Shown piece after piece: positions 33,824-42,448 of a stretch of 64,000 nucleotides of DNA (within the stretch, counting starts at the first letter, position 1; each line of letters starts with the position of its first letter). The notes under the pieces were generated by a model, which made no database searches, was not told the origin of the DNA, and worked only from the letters and a program-made list of their open reading frames with translations. The stretch is taken from contig NZ_MLCE01000031.1 in assembly GCF_002300165.1 (NCBI RefSeq), positions 62,001 through 126,000 on the forward strand, given 5' to 3'. The translations under genes were made by a program, and so were the position numbers. Source of the DNA: Streptomyces sp. Tue6028. Its GTDB lineage: Bacteria; Actinomycetota; Actinomycetes; Streptomycetales; Streptomycetaceae.

Positions 33824-34492
33824 TCAGCGGGACTGCGGGCCCCGGCGCTGCGGAAGGGTGACGATCGACCCGTCGCCCGGCCCGGCCGGCGGGAGTCCGG
33901 CGACCTGGCACAGCAGGTCGCACCACGCCGCGAGGTGCGCCGCCGTGTCCGGGACGCCGCCCCGTCCCTCGCGGGGCGTCCACGAGGCGCGGATCTCGAT
34001 CTGCGAGGCGGCGGGGCGCTCACCGAGGCCGCCGAAGTAGTGAGAGCTCGCACGCGTGACCGTGCCGCTCGGTTCGCCGTACGACAGGCCGCGTGCCTGG
34101 AGCGCGCCGGTCAGCCACGACCAGCACACGTCGGGGAGCAGCGGATCGGCGGCCATCTCCGGCTCCAGCTCCGCGCGGATCAGGGTCACCAGACGGAAGG
34201 AGCCCTGCCAGGCGTCGTGCCCGGCGGGGTCGTGCAGCAGGACGAGCCGGCCGTCCGCGAGGTCCTCGTCGTCCGCGACGACCGCCGCCTCCAGGGCGTA
34301 CGCGTGCGGAGCCAGCCGCTGCGGGGGACGCGTCGGGTCGATCTCGATCTCCGGCCGCAGTCGTGCGGTCCTCAGCGCGTCGACGGCCGTCCGGAAGGGC
34401 AAGGGAGCCGTCTCCACCGCATTCCGGTCCCCCTCCTTCGCGTCGTCCATTCCGCCAGCGCCGTCCGACAGTCGTCCCTGAGCCGCAGCCAT
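33824..34492 (-). CDS. DUF3000-family protein
   Basis: 222-residue cytoplasmic protein of a conserved actinobacterial family (DUF3000) of unknown function. Recognisable parts are PEIEIDPTRPPQRLAPHAYA, RLVLLHDPAGHDAWQGSFRL, DVCWSWLTGAL and AAWCDLLCQVAGLPP. ATG 34492 is the first start of the frame; a start a few codons in (ATG in GGMDDAKEG) is possible. It is divergent from hemE and conserved next to it, which hints at a link to heme or membrane physiology but proves nothing. Confidence 0.75.
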   Translation of the reverse strand: MAAAQGRLSDGAGGMDDAKEGDRNAVETAPLPFRTAVDALRTARLRPEIEIDPTRPPQRLAPHAYALEAAVVADDEDLADGRLVLLHDPAGHDAWQGSFRLVTLIRAELEPEMAADPLLPDVCWSWLTGALQARGLSYGEPSGTVTRASSHYFGGLGERPAASQIEIRASWTPREGRGGVPDTAAHLAAWCDLLCQVAGLPPAGPGDGSIVTLPQRRGPQSR

Positions 34493-34674
34493 GCGGGGAA
34501 GATTAAGGGGAACGGAGCCTTCGCGCAGGGAGAGACACCCGTGCGCGGGACCACTGTCCGGATCGTTCCGCGCGAACGCGCCCGCCCGCGCGCCGTGCGC
34601 CGGGGACCCGCACCGGCCGGGGGAGGGCGGAGCCCGGGATCTGGACGCCCGTGCGCCGTGCGAGACTTTCCGTC

Positions 34675-35742
34675 GTGAGTGCCAACCACAGCCCCTCCGG
34701 GCAACAGCCGACAGCCACGTACGAGTCCGCCTTCCTCAAGGCGTGCAGGCGCGAGCCCGTGCCGCACACGCCGGTGTGGTTCATGCGGCAGGCCGGTCGC
34801 TCACTGCCCGAGTACCTCAAGGTGCGCGAGGGCATCCCCATGCTGGAGTCCTGCATGCGGCCCGAGCTGGTCGCCGAGATCACGCTCCAGCCGGTCCGCC
34901 GGCACAACGTGGACGCGGCGATCTACTTCAGCGACATCGTCGTCCCGCTCAAGGCCATCGGCATCGACCTGGACATCAAGCCGGGCGTCGGCCCCGTCGT
35001 CCAGAACCCGATCCGCACCCGGGCCGACCTCGCCCAGCTGCGCGACCTGACCCCCGAGGACGTCCACTACGTCACCGAGGCCATCGGTCTGCTCACGGCC
35101 GAGCTCGGCCCGACCCCGCTCATCGGTTTCGCGGGCGCGCCCTTCACCCTCGCGAGCTACCTCGTCGAGGGCGGTCCGTCCAAGAACCACGAGCACACCA
35201 AGGCGCTCATGTACGGCGACCCGCAGCTGTGGGCCGACCTCCTCGACCGCCTCGCCGAGATCACCTCCGCCTTCCTGAAGGTGCAGATCGAGGCCGGCGC
35301 CAGCGCCGTGCAGCTCTTCGACTCCTGGGTCGGCGCCCTGGCACCCGCCGACTACCGCCGCTCCGTCATGCCCGCCTCCACGAAGGTCTTCGACGCCGTC
35401 GCCGGGTACGGCGTGCCGCGCATCCACTTCGGCGTCGGCACCGGTGAGCTGCTCGGCCTCATGGGCGAGGCGGGCGCCGACGTGGTCGGTGTCGACTGGC
35501 GCGTCCCGCTCGACGAGGCCGCCCGCCGCGTCGGCCCCGGCAAGGCCCTCCAGGGCAACCTCGACCCGGCGGTGCTGTTCTCCTCGACCGAGGCCGTGGA
35601 GACCAAGACCCGCGAGGTGCTCGACGCCGCCGCCGGTCTCGAAGGCCATGTCTTCAACCTCGGCCACGGCGTGCTGCCGACCATGGACCCGGACGCCCTG
35701 ACCCGACTCGTGGAGTACGTGCACACCCAGACCGCCCGCTGA
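34675..35742 (+). CDS. hemE: Uroporphyrinogen decarboxylase
   Basis: 355-residue enzyme removing four carboxyl groups from uroporphyrinogen III to make coproporphyrinogen III. Signature PVWFMRQAGRSLPEY is at residues 30-44; GFAGAPFTLASYLVEGG and FNLGHGVLPTMDPDAL are present. Length is standard. Start GTG 34675 (VSANHSPSG) is inferred: no strong ribosome site, but upstream residues are not family-like. The next pathway enzymes hemY and hemQ lie at 40-42 kb. Confidence 0.95.
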   Translation: MSANHSPSGQQPTATYESAFLKACRREPVPHTPVWFMRQAGRSLPEYLKVREGIPMLESCMRPELVAEITLQPVRRHNVDAAIYFSDIVVPLKAIGIDLDIKPGVGPVVQNPIRTRADLAQLRDLTPEDVHYVTEAIGLLTAELGPTPLIGFAGAPFTLASYLVEGGPSKNHEHTKALMYGDPQLWADLLDRLAEITSAFLKVQIEAGASAVQLFDSWVGALAPADYRRSVMPASTKVFDAVAGYGVPRIHFGVGTGELLGLMGEAGADVVGVDWRVPLDEAARRVGPGKALQGNLDPAVLFSSTEAVETKTREVLDAAAGLEGHVFNLGHGVLPTMDPDALTRLVEYVHTQTAR

Positions 35743-35791
35743 CCGGGGGAGCCCCCTTCGGTCCACCGGCCCGCGCTCACGGCCCGCCGCG

Positions 35792-36610
35792 TCACCAGCT
35801 GTGCCGCGCCCGCCTGCCCCACAGCAGACGGCGCGGTTCGGGCGGCGGCGGTGTGCCGGGACGCAGCGGCCAGGCGAGCAGCATGCCGGTGAGGAAGCCG
35901 ACCACATGGGCGGCGTACGCGACCGTTCCCGCGGTCGAGACGCCGCTCCCGGACGAGTACACCGCCTGGAGCACGAACCAGAAGCCCAGCACGAGCCAGG
36001 CCGGCAGACGCAGCGGCAGGAAGACCAGGAACGGGACGAGGACCCAGACCCTGGCTCTCGGATAGAGCACCAGATAGGCCCCGAGGACTCCGGCGATCGC
36101 TCCCGAGGCGCCGATCAGGGGGTCGCCCGATTCGTCGTTGAGCAGCGCGAAGCCGTAGGCCGCCGCATAACCGCAGGCCACGTAGAACAGCGTGAAGCGG
36201 ACATGGCCGAGGCGGTCCTCGATGTTGTTGCCGAAGATCAGCAGGAACAGCATGTTGCCCAGCAGGTGCAGCCAGCCTCCGTGCAGGAACATCGCCGTGA
36301 ACACCGACAGCGGCGGCGACTTGTCGTAGTCCGGCGGAGCCACCACACAGCCCACGCCGTGCGGCCCGGCACCGGTCTGCCCCGTCGGCACCAGCCGCGG
36401 CATCTGATGATGGATCAACTCCTGTGGCACCGCGGCGTAGTGGTCCAGGAACGCCTGGAGATGGCACAGCTGCGACAGTCCGCTGTCCCTCGCCGCCGAG
36501 CCGGCCAGGCCGGGAGTGTAGAGGAACACGAGGACGTTGGCGGCGATCAGCGCGTACGTCACGTACGGCGTGCGGCGCACCGGATTCACGTCATGGACGG
36601 GGATGACCAC
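35792..36610 (-). CDS. Rhomboid-family intramembrane serine protease
   Basis: 272 residues with seven hydrophobic segments. The catalytic pair is Ser169 in GASGAIAG and His235 in AYAAHVVGF, and the oxyanion helpers are in HGGWLHLLGNMLFL (His110, Asn119). A family-specific 60-residue loop after the first span contains QLCHLQAFLDHY. It cleaves membrane proteins within the bilayer; substrates unknown. GTG 36610 has no clear ribosome site. It is convergent with hemE, 49 bases away. Confidence 0.88.
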   Translation of the reverse strand: MVIPVHDVNPVRRTPYVTYALIAANVLVFLYTPGLAGSAARDSGLSQLCHLQAFLDHYAAVPQELIHHQMPRLVPTGQTGAGPHGVGCVVAPPDYDKSPPLSVFTAMFLHGGWLHLLGNMLFLLIFGNNIEDRLGHVRFTLFYVACGYAAAYGFALLNDESGDPLIGASGAIAGVLGAYLVLYPRARVWVLVPFLVFLPLRLPAWLVLGFWFVLQAVYSSGSGVSTAGTVAYAAHVVGFLTGMLLAWPLRPGTPPPPEPRRLLWGRRARHSW

Positions 36611-36756
36611 AAGGAACTAGTGCCCTGGATACCGACGCCGAATGCGCGCCCCCGGGGCGTCCTGGCTGAACGCCACCGTGTTCTCGTCCGTATGTCTCCT
36701 CAACCGCCCGCGGCGCGGTGCAGACGTGACACGCGGAAGACGTGAGGACACAGGCG

Positions 36757-37119
36757 ATGAACGACCGAGTTACTCCTCCGATGCACGCCCTGCCCGACGG
36801 CGAGGCGGAGATCGCCCTGGTGCTGCACCTGCCTTGGGAGGACGTCGCCGCACTCGGCCAGGAGGCAGGTCGGCTCGCGGCGCGGATGCAGCGTCCGGTG
36901 ACGCTCGACGAGGCCGTCAGCCACCGGTTGCGCAGCAGCAGGCCCGCTGCCCACGCGAAGCCCGCGCAGTCGCCGCCCGCGGTCGCCGCGCCGGCCTCCG
37001 TCTCGTCGTCCACGCTCCCGTCCGCGTCCATTTCGTCGCTGCCTGCGCGGCCGCCTGCGGAGCAGGCCCGGCAGGCCATCGACCGGATCAACGGGAGTGC
37101 GGGGCACGAGTCCGCGTAG
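36757..37119 (+). CDS. Small conserved hypothetical protein
   Basis: 120 residues. The N-terminal half (GEAEIALVLHLPWEDVAALGQEAGRLAARM) looks helical and folded; the second half is Ala/Ser/Pro-rich and likely disordered. No signal peptide. ATG 36757 is behind GTGAGG; GTG 36742 is an alternative. Coding bias is normal for Streptomyces. I do not recognise a function. Confidence 0.65.
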   Translation: MNDRVTPPMHALPDGEAEIALVLHLPWEDVAALGQEAGRLAARMQRPVTLDEAVSHRLRSSRPAAHAKPAQSPPAVAAPASVSSSTLPSASISSLPARPPAEQARQAIDRINGSAGHESA

Positions 37120-37179
37120 GCGCGGGCGCGTCGGGTCGCGGCGGGTCACGGGGCGGGGCGCGGGGCGGGTCGGGGGTGG

Positions 37180-37605
37180 CGCCTGATGTCCGTCCGGGAC
37201 TGCGGGTTGTTCGTGGCTGGGCTCGCGGGACCCGCGCCGCGGTGGGGTGCGGTCCGTTGTGGACCGGGGGTCGGTTCGTGGCTGGGCGCGCAGTTCCTCG
37301 CGCCCCTGACGGGTGCCGTTCCTCGCGCTCCTGACGGGGTGACGTCTGTGTGCCTGTGCGGGTGCGTCGTGGCTTGGCGCGCGGTTCCTCGCGCCCCTGG
37401 CGGGGTGACGTCTGTGTGCCTGTGCGGGTGCGTCGTGGCTGGGCGCGCAGTTCCTCGCGCCCCTGACGGGTGCTGTTCCTCGCGCTCCTGACGGGGTGAC
37501 GTCTGTGTGCCTGTGTCTGTGCGGGTGCGTCGTGGCTGGGCGCGCGGTTCCTCGCGCCCCTGACGGGTGCCGTTCCTCGTGCCCCTGGCGGGTGCTTCGC
37601 TGTTC
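37180..37605. repeat. Imperfect tandem array of a Streptomyces intergenic repeat
   Basis: The 495-base gap (37120-37614) is almost filled by degenerate direct repeats. A core like GCGCAGTTCCTCGCGCCCCT followed by GACGGG recurs near 37287, 37378, 37444 and 37538, with half-length copies between. A longer unit starting GTGACGTCTGTGTGCCTGTG begins at 37339, 37405 and 37496 (spacing 66 and 91 bases). Similar single copies (GCGCAGTTCCCCGCGCCCCT) are common between Streptomyces genes; several in tandem is unusual. Open frames here are repeat translations, not genes. Confidence 0.85.
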
Positions 37606-37614
37606 GGTGCGGGA

Positions 37615-39024
37615 CTATCGGGTGTTGTTGCGTACTGCTGTGACTGCCTTGCGGGCTGCCACCAGGATGGGGTCCCAGACGGGGGAGAAGGGCGGTGCGT
37701 AGCCGAGGTCGAGGGCCGTCATCTGTTCCACCGTCATGCCCGCGGTCAGCGCCACCGCCGCGATGTCGACGCGTTTGGCCGCACCCTCACGGCCGACGAT
37801 CTGCACGCCCAGCAGGCGCCCGGTGCGGTGCTCGGCGAGCATCTTCACGGTCATGAGCGCGGCCCCCGGGTAGTAGCCCGCACGGCTCGTGGACTCGATG
37901 GTCACGGTCTCGAACCGGAGGCCCGCCCGGAGGGCGTCCTTCTCGCGCAGGCCGGTGCGGGCGATCTCCAGATCGCACACCTTGCTCACCGCCGTGCCGA
38001 CGACACCGGGGAAGGTGGCGTACCCGCCGCCCACGTTGGAGCCGATGACCTGCCCGTGCTTGTTGGCGTGCGTGCCCAGCGCGATGTGCCGTTCCCTTCC
38101 GGAGACCAGGTCGAGCACCTCGACGCAGTCCCCGCCGGCCCAGATGTCCGTGTGGCCGCGCACCCGCATCGCCAGGTCCGTGAGCAGCCCGCCGTGCTCA
38201 CCGAGCGGTAGCCCGGCGGCCTCGGCCAGGGTCGTCTCGGGACGTACGCCGATGCCCAGCACGACCACGTCCGCCGGGTACTCGGCGTCCTCGGTGGCGA
38301 CCGCGCGCACCCGCCCGTCGTCACCGGTGAGCACCTTGGTGACCTCGGCGTCGTCGACCATGGTGATGCCCAGGCCCTCCATGGCCGTATGCACGAGGCG
38401 GCCCATGTCGGGGTCGAGCGTGGACATGGGTTCCTTGCCGCGGTTGACGACCGTGACCTCGTAGCCGCGGTTGATGAGCGCCTCGGCCATCTCCACGCCG
38501 ATGTAGCCCGCGCCGACGACGACCGCCCGCCGGCCCTCCGTGCCGGCCAGCGTGTCCAGCAGGGCCTGGCCGTCGTCGAGCGTCTGCACCCCGTGCACGC
38601 CCGGGGCGTCCATGCCCGGCAGGTCGGGGCGGACCGGACGCGCGCCGGTCGCGATCACGAGCTTGTCGTACGCCGTCCACTCCTCGGCCCCGCTGTCGAG
38701 GTCCCGGGAGCGCACCCGGGCGCCCGCGACGTCGATCTCCACGACCTCCGTGCGCATCCGCAGATCGATGGCGCGCTCCCGGTGCTCCTCGGGCGTCCGC
38801 GCGATCAGCTGGTCCCGCTCGGGGACGTCGCCGCCCACCCAGTACGGGATGCCGCACGCCGAGTAGGAGGTGAAGTGGCCGCGCTCGAACGCCACGATCT
38901 CCAACTCGTCGGGCCCCCGGAGCCGGCGTGCCTGCGACGCGGCGGACATGCCCGCCGCGTCACCGCCGATGACGACCAGTCGTTCCCGGGCCCCGCCACT
39001 GCTGCTCGTACGGCTCATGTCCAT
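37615..39024 (-). CDS. FAD-dependent oxidoreductase, CoA-disulfide reductase / NADH oxidase-like
   Basis: 469-residue flavoprotein disulfide reductase. FAD motif VVIGGDAAGMSAASQARR, the single redox-active Cys in SYSACGIPYWVGG, NAD(P)H motif VVVGAGYIGVEMAEALINRG, second FAD contact DIWAGGDCVEV, and a C-terminal dimerisation domain ending LDLGYAPPFSPVWDP. This pattern is CoA-disulfide reductase/Nox type, which reduces a mixed or small-molecule disulfide, or oxygen. ATG 39024 or the in-frame ATG 39018 could start. Stand-alone gene; cofactor preference not readable. Confidence 0.85.
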   Translation of the reverse strand: MDMSRTSSSGGARERLVVIGGDAAGMSAASQARRLRGPDELEIVAFERGHFTSYSACGIPYWVGGDVPERDQLIARTPEEHRERAIDLRMRTEVVEIDVAGARVRSRDLDSGAEEWTAYDKLVIATGARPVRPDLPGMDAPGVHGVQTLDDGQALLDTLAGTEGRRAVVVGAGYIGVEMAEALINRGYEVTVVNRGKEPMSTLDPDMGRLVHTAMEGLGITMVDDAEVTKVLTGDDGRVRAVATEDAEYPADVVVLGIGVRPETTLAEAAGLPLGEHGGLLTDLAMRVRGHTDIWAGGDCVEVLDLVSGRERHIALGTHANKHGQVIGSNVGGGYATFPGVVGTAVSKVCDLEIARTGLREKDALRAGLRFETVTIESTSRAGYYPGAALMTVKMLAEHRTGRLLGVQIVGREGAAKRVDIAAVALTAGMTVEQMTALDLGYAPPFSPVWDPILVAARKAVTAVRNNTR

Positions 39025-39051
39025 GCGAACACGCTACGGGGGCCGGGCATT

Positions 39052-40053
39052 TCAGTCCTCCTCGCCACCCTGCGCCGAGCCGTCGGCACGCACCGGACGT
39101 GCCACGGGCAGGGACCCGGCGCCCGCCGCCGGGGCCGGGGCCGGGCGCGTGGCGGTGCGGCGCGGCAGCCGGGGGCGCACCAGGCGCACCCACACCAGGA
39201 CGATCAGCGCCAGGCCCACCGCGAAGGGCAGCACCGCTCCGAACGCGAGGGTGATCCAGCGCAGCATCGTGACCAGCACGTGCCAGCCCCCGGTGAGCGC
39301 GTCCACGAAGCCCGGGTCCTCGTCCTTCTTCTCGGCCTTCTTCACCGGTGTCTCGGACAGCGAGAGGGTGATCGTGGCCAGACCGGTGCGGTCCTTCAAG
39401 GACGCCTGCCGGGCGAGCAGCGCCTCCAGGTCGGACTCGCGGCTGCTCAACTCCCCTTCCAGGGTGACCACGTCACTGAGCTTGGTCGCCTTGTCCATCA
39501 GCTCCCGGACCCGCGCCACACTGGCGCGCTGGGACTTGATGCGGCTCTCCACGTCCACGACCTGGTCGGTGACGTCCTGCGCCTTGGCGGTCCGCTCGAG
39601 GACCTTGCCCGTGCCCTCCAGGTCGGCGAGCACCTGCTCGTACCGGTCGGTGGGCACGCGCAGGACGACGCGCGTGCGCTCGTGACGCCGGCCGTCGCGG
39701 GTCGTGGTCTCGTTGCCGACGTAGCCGCCCGCGTCCTCCGCCGTGGCACGGGCGTCGTCGAGGGCCTTGGGCACGTCCTTGACCTGCACGGTCAGGGAGG
39801 CGGTGCGGATGATGTGGCTCGCGCTCACCTTGGGCGGCGCGGTGGCCCTGGATCCGTTCGAGCCGCCGCGGCCCGTGGCGCCCGAGTCCTCCTGCCCGGC
39901 CTGCGGCGCGGCGGCCTTCTCGTCGCCCGCGGCGCCACCGCCGGCCTTGCTCGCCGAGTCGTCGGCGCCACTGCATCCCGCGAGGGCGAGCGCGGACGCG
40001 AGGAGCACCCCGGCCAGGACCTGGACGGGACGTGCGGAGCTTCGTATGCGCAT
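39052..40053 (-). CDS. DUF4349 lipoprotein
   Basis: 333 residues with signal peptide and lipobox LALAGC, then an Ala/Gly/Ser linker. The DUF4349 core starts IIRTASLTVQVKDVPKALDDA and includes TRVVLRVPTDRYEQVLADLEG. A coiled-coil stretch (TDQVVDVESRIKSQRASVARVRELM...SSRESDLEALLARQASL) follows, and a C-terminal span (ITLAFGAVLPFAVGLALIVLVWV) with a Pro-rich tail. So the core is exposed outside the cell, tethered at both ends. Function unknown; the family is linked to envelope maintenance by inference only. Confidence 0.85.
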   Translation of the reverse strand: MRIRSSARPVQVLAGVLLASALALAGCSGADDSASKAGGGAAGDEKAAAPQAGQEDSGATGRGGSNGSRATAPPKVSASHIIRTASLTVQVKDVPKALDDARATAEDAGGYVGNETTTRDGRRHERTRVVLRVPTDRYEQVLADLEGTGKVLERTAKAQDVTDQVVDVESRIKSQRASVARVRELMDKATKLSDVVTLEGELSSRESDLEALLARQASLKDRTGLATITLSLSETPVKKAEKKDEDPGFVDALTGGWHVLVTMLRWITLAFGAVLPFAVGLALIVLVWVRLVRPRLPRRTATRPAPAPAAGAGSLPVARPVRADGSAQGGEED

Positions 40054-40111
40054 GTGGGCCTACCCCCGAGGGTCGTCTCGACTCGACTGACGCTCCTTCG
40101 ACGCACGACCG

Positions 40112-40133
40112 GGCCGGGACGTTGGTCCCGGCC
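40112..40133. promoter_or_regulatory. Perfect inverted repeat in divergent hemY/DUF4349 promoter
   Basis: GGCCGGGAC (40112-40120) and GTCCCGGCC (40125-40133) around GTTG. The genes on both sides diverge, so it is not an ordinary terminator; an operator or insulator is possible. Confidence 0.4.
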
Positions 40134-40218
40134 GGTCCCGATGCGGTCACGGTCAGGACTCGCGCCGGACACCGGACGCCCGGCGGGCCGCGCCGGCGCG
40201 GTCTGAGAGGGTGGAGGC

Positions 40219-41712
40219 ATGCGCGAAGAGGACACTCGTACGGGTTCGGGACATGTCGTGGTCGTCGGCGGCGGGATCGCCGGTCTGGCCGCCGCCCACC
40301 GCCTGCTGGACCGCGGCGCGCGGGTCACCGTCCTGGAGGCCTCGGACCGCGTCGGCGGGAAGCTGCTGCCCGGCGAGATCGCGGGCGTCCGGGTGGACCT
40401 GGGCGCCGAGTCGATGCTCGCGCGCCGCCCCGAGGCCGTGTCCCTCGCCCGCGAGACCGGCCTCGCCGACCGCCTCCAGCCGCCCGCCACCGCGACGGCG
40501 TCCCTGTGGAACCGCGGCACCCTGCGCCCGATGCCCAAGGGACACGTGATGGGCGTCCCCGGCACCGCGTCCGCGCTCTCCGGCATCCTGTCCGAGGAGG
40601 GCCTGCGCCGCATCGGACGTGACGCCGACCTGCCCCGCACCGAGGTCGGCGACGACGTGGCGGTGGGTGAGTACGTGGCGGCCCGCCTCGGCCGGGAGGT
40701 CGTCGACCGCCTGGTCGAACCCCTCCTCGGCGGGGTCTACGCGGGCGACGCGTACCGCATCTCGATGCGCCTGGCCGTGCCCCAGCTCTACGCCGCCGCC
40801 CGCACCCACACCTCCCTCACGGACGCCGTCCGCGACATCCAGGCCAAGGCCGCCGCGGCGCAGCAGACCGGACCGGTGTTCATGGGCATCGAGGGCGGCG
40901 TGGGGCAACTGCCCCTGGCGGTCGCCGGGTCGGTGCGCGCACGTGGCGGCGAGATCGTCACCCGGGCCGCCGTGACGGAGCTGCGCCGGGTGGGCGGCGC
41001 AGCGGACGGGGCCGCGGCCGGCGGCCCGCACACCGGCTGGCGGGTCGTCGCCGGAGACCGCGTGCTGCACGCCGACGCCGTCGTGGTCGCGCTGCCCGCC
41101 GCGCCCGCCGCCGCCCTGCTGCGCGCGGAGGCACCCGCCGCCGCGTCCGAACTGGCCGCCGTGGAGTACGCCTCCATGGCGCTCGTCACCCTCGCCTACC
41201 GCCGCCGGGACGCCGCCCTCCCCGAGGGCAGCGGCTTCCTCGTCCCGCCGGTCGACGGGCACACCATCAAGGCGTCCACCTTCGCGTCCCAGAAGTGGGG
41301 CTGGATCGCCGAGGACGAACCGGATCTGCTCGTCCTGCGCACCTCCGTCGGGCGGTACGGCGAGACGGAGGTGCTCGGCCGGGACGACGCCGACCTCGTG
41401 CGGGTCTCCCGGCACGACCTGCGGGAGGCGATCGGCCTCGCCGCCGAGCCGGTGGCGACGCGGGTGACGCGATGGGACGACGGACTGCCGCAGTACCCGG
41501 TCGGGCACCACGCGCGCGTGGCCCGCGTCCGTGAGCACCTCGGCAAGCTCCCCGGCCTCGCCGTGTGCGGCGCGGCCTACGACGGCGTCGGCATCCCGGC
41601 CTGCATCGCGAGCGCGTACGCGGCCGTGGACCGGCTCGGCGGCGACCGCGCCGGTCTGGACGCGCTCAGGGCGAACCCGGTGCAGAGCCTGCACGGCGGA
41701 GCGGGAGAATAG
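40219..41712 (+). CDS. hemY: Coproporphyrinogen III / protoporphyrinogen oxidase (HemY/CgoX)
   Basis: 497-residue FAD enzyme of the HemY/CgoX family, usually called hemG in Streptomyces annotation. The dinucleotide-binding motif VVVVGGGIAGLAAAHRLLDRG and EASDRVGGKL bind FAD; VYAGDAYRISMRLAVPQLY and the C-terminal CGAAYDGVGIPACIASAYAA are family blocks. In actinobacteria this enzyme oxidises coproporphyrinogen III to coproporphyrin III, the substrate for ferrochelatase and then HemQ. ATG 40219 sits very close to GGAGG, so leaderless start is possible. hemQ follows four bases later. Confidence 0.9.
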   Translation: MREEDTRTGSGHVVVVGGGIAGLAAAHRLLDRGARVTVLEASDRVGGKLLPGEIAGVRVDLGAESMLARRPEAVSLARETGLADRLQPPATATASLWNRGTLRPMPKGHVMGVPGTASALSGILSEEGLRRIGRDADLPRTEVGDDVAVGEYVAARLGREVVDRLVEPLLGGVYAGDAYRISMRLAVPQLYAAARTHTSLTDAVRDIQAKAAAAQQTGPVFMGIEGGVGQLPLAVAGSVRARGGEIVTRAAVTELRRVGGAADGAAAGGPHTGWRVVAGDRVLHADAVVVALPAAPAAALLRAEAPAAASELAAVEYASMALVTLAYRRRDAALPEGSGFLVPPVDGHTIKASTFASQKWGWIAEDEPDLLVLRTSVGRYGETEVLGRDDADLVRVSRHDLREAIGLAAEPVATRVTRWDDGLPQYPVGHHARVARVREHLGKLPGLAVCGAAYDGVGIPACIASAYAAVDRLGGDRAGLDALRANPVQSLHGGAGE

Positions 41713-41716
41713 GCAC

Positions 41717-42448
41717 ATGAGTGACGACGCCCCCACCACCGAACCCGGCAGGATCCCGAACAAGGGCAAGCTGGCCAAGGACCTCAACGAGGTCATCCGC
41801 TACACGCTGTGGTCCGTCTTCAAGCTGAAGGACGTGCTGCCCGAGGACCGCGCGGGCTACGCCGACGAGGTCCAGGAGCTGTTCGACCAGCTCGCCGCCA
41901 AGGACGTGACGATCCGCGGCACGTACGACCTCTCCGGCCTGCGCGCCGACGCCGACCTCATGATCTGGTGGCACGCGGAGACCGCCGACCAGCTGCAGGA
42001 GGCGTACAACCTCTTCCGCCGCACCAAGCTGGGCCGCGCGCTGGAGCCGGTCTGGTCGAACATGGCGCTGCACCGGCCCGCCGAGTTCAACCGCTCGCAC
42101 ATCCCCGCGTTCCTCGCCGACGAGACGCCGCGCAACTACGTCAGCGTCTACCCCTTCGTGCGCTCCTACGACTGGTACCTGCTGCCCGACGAGGACCGCC
42201 GCCGCATGCTCGCCGACCACGGCAAGATGGCTCGCGGCTACCCGGACGTGCGGGCCAACACGGTCGCCTCGTTCTCGCTCGGCGACTACGAGTGGATCCT
42301 CGCCTTCGAGGCCGACGAGCTGTACCGCATCGTCGACCTCATGCGTCACCTGCGTGCCTCCGAGGCGCGGATGCACGTCCGTGAGGAGATCCCGTTCTAC
42401 ACCGGCCGTCGCAAGGACATCGCCGAGCTGGTCGCGGGTCTGGCCTGA
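41717..42448 (+). CDS. hemQ: Coproheme decarboxylase HemQ (chlorite dismutase family)
   Basis: 243-residue heme-dependent protein that decarboxylates coproheme to heme b using peroxide, the last step of the coproporphyrin-dependent pathway. Family blocks: RYTLWSVFKL, SHIPAFLADETPRNYVSVYPFVRSYDWYLL, ADHGKMARGYPDVRANTVASFSLGDYEWILAFE with the proximal heme His in DHGKM. Start ATG 41717 has GGAG overlapping the end of hemY, so the two are coupled. Together with hemE at 34.7 kb these cover three steps of heme synthesis. Confidence 0.93.
   Translation: MSDDAPTTEPGRIPNKGKLAKDLNEVIRYTLWSVFKLKDVLPEDRAGYADEVQELFDQLAAKDVTIRGTYDLSGLRADADLMIWWHAETADQLQEAYNLFRRTKLGRALEPVWSNMALHRPAEFNRSHIPAFLADETPRNYVSVYPFVRSYDWYLLPDEDRRRMLADHGKMARGYPDVRANTVASFSLGDYEWILAFEADELYRIVDLMRHLRASEARMHVREEIPFYTGRRKDIAELVAGLA

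Noticed and set aside
37180..37605. CRISPR array
   Set aside because: Degenerate units with no unique spacers, uneven period and no cas genes nearby.
37120..37702. Several small plus-strand frames in the repeat array
   Set aside because: They translate the tandem repeat and share peptides; no ribosome sites.
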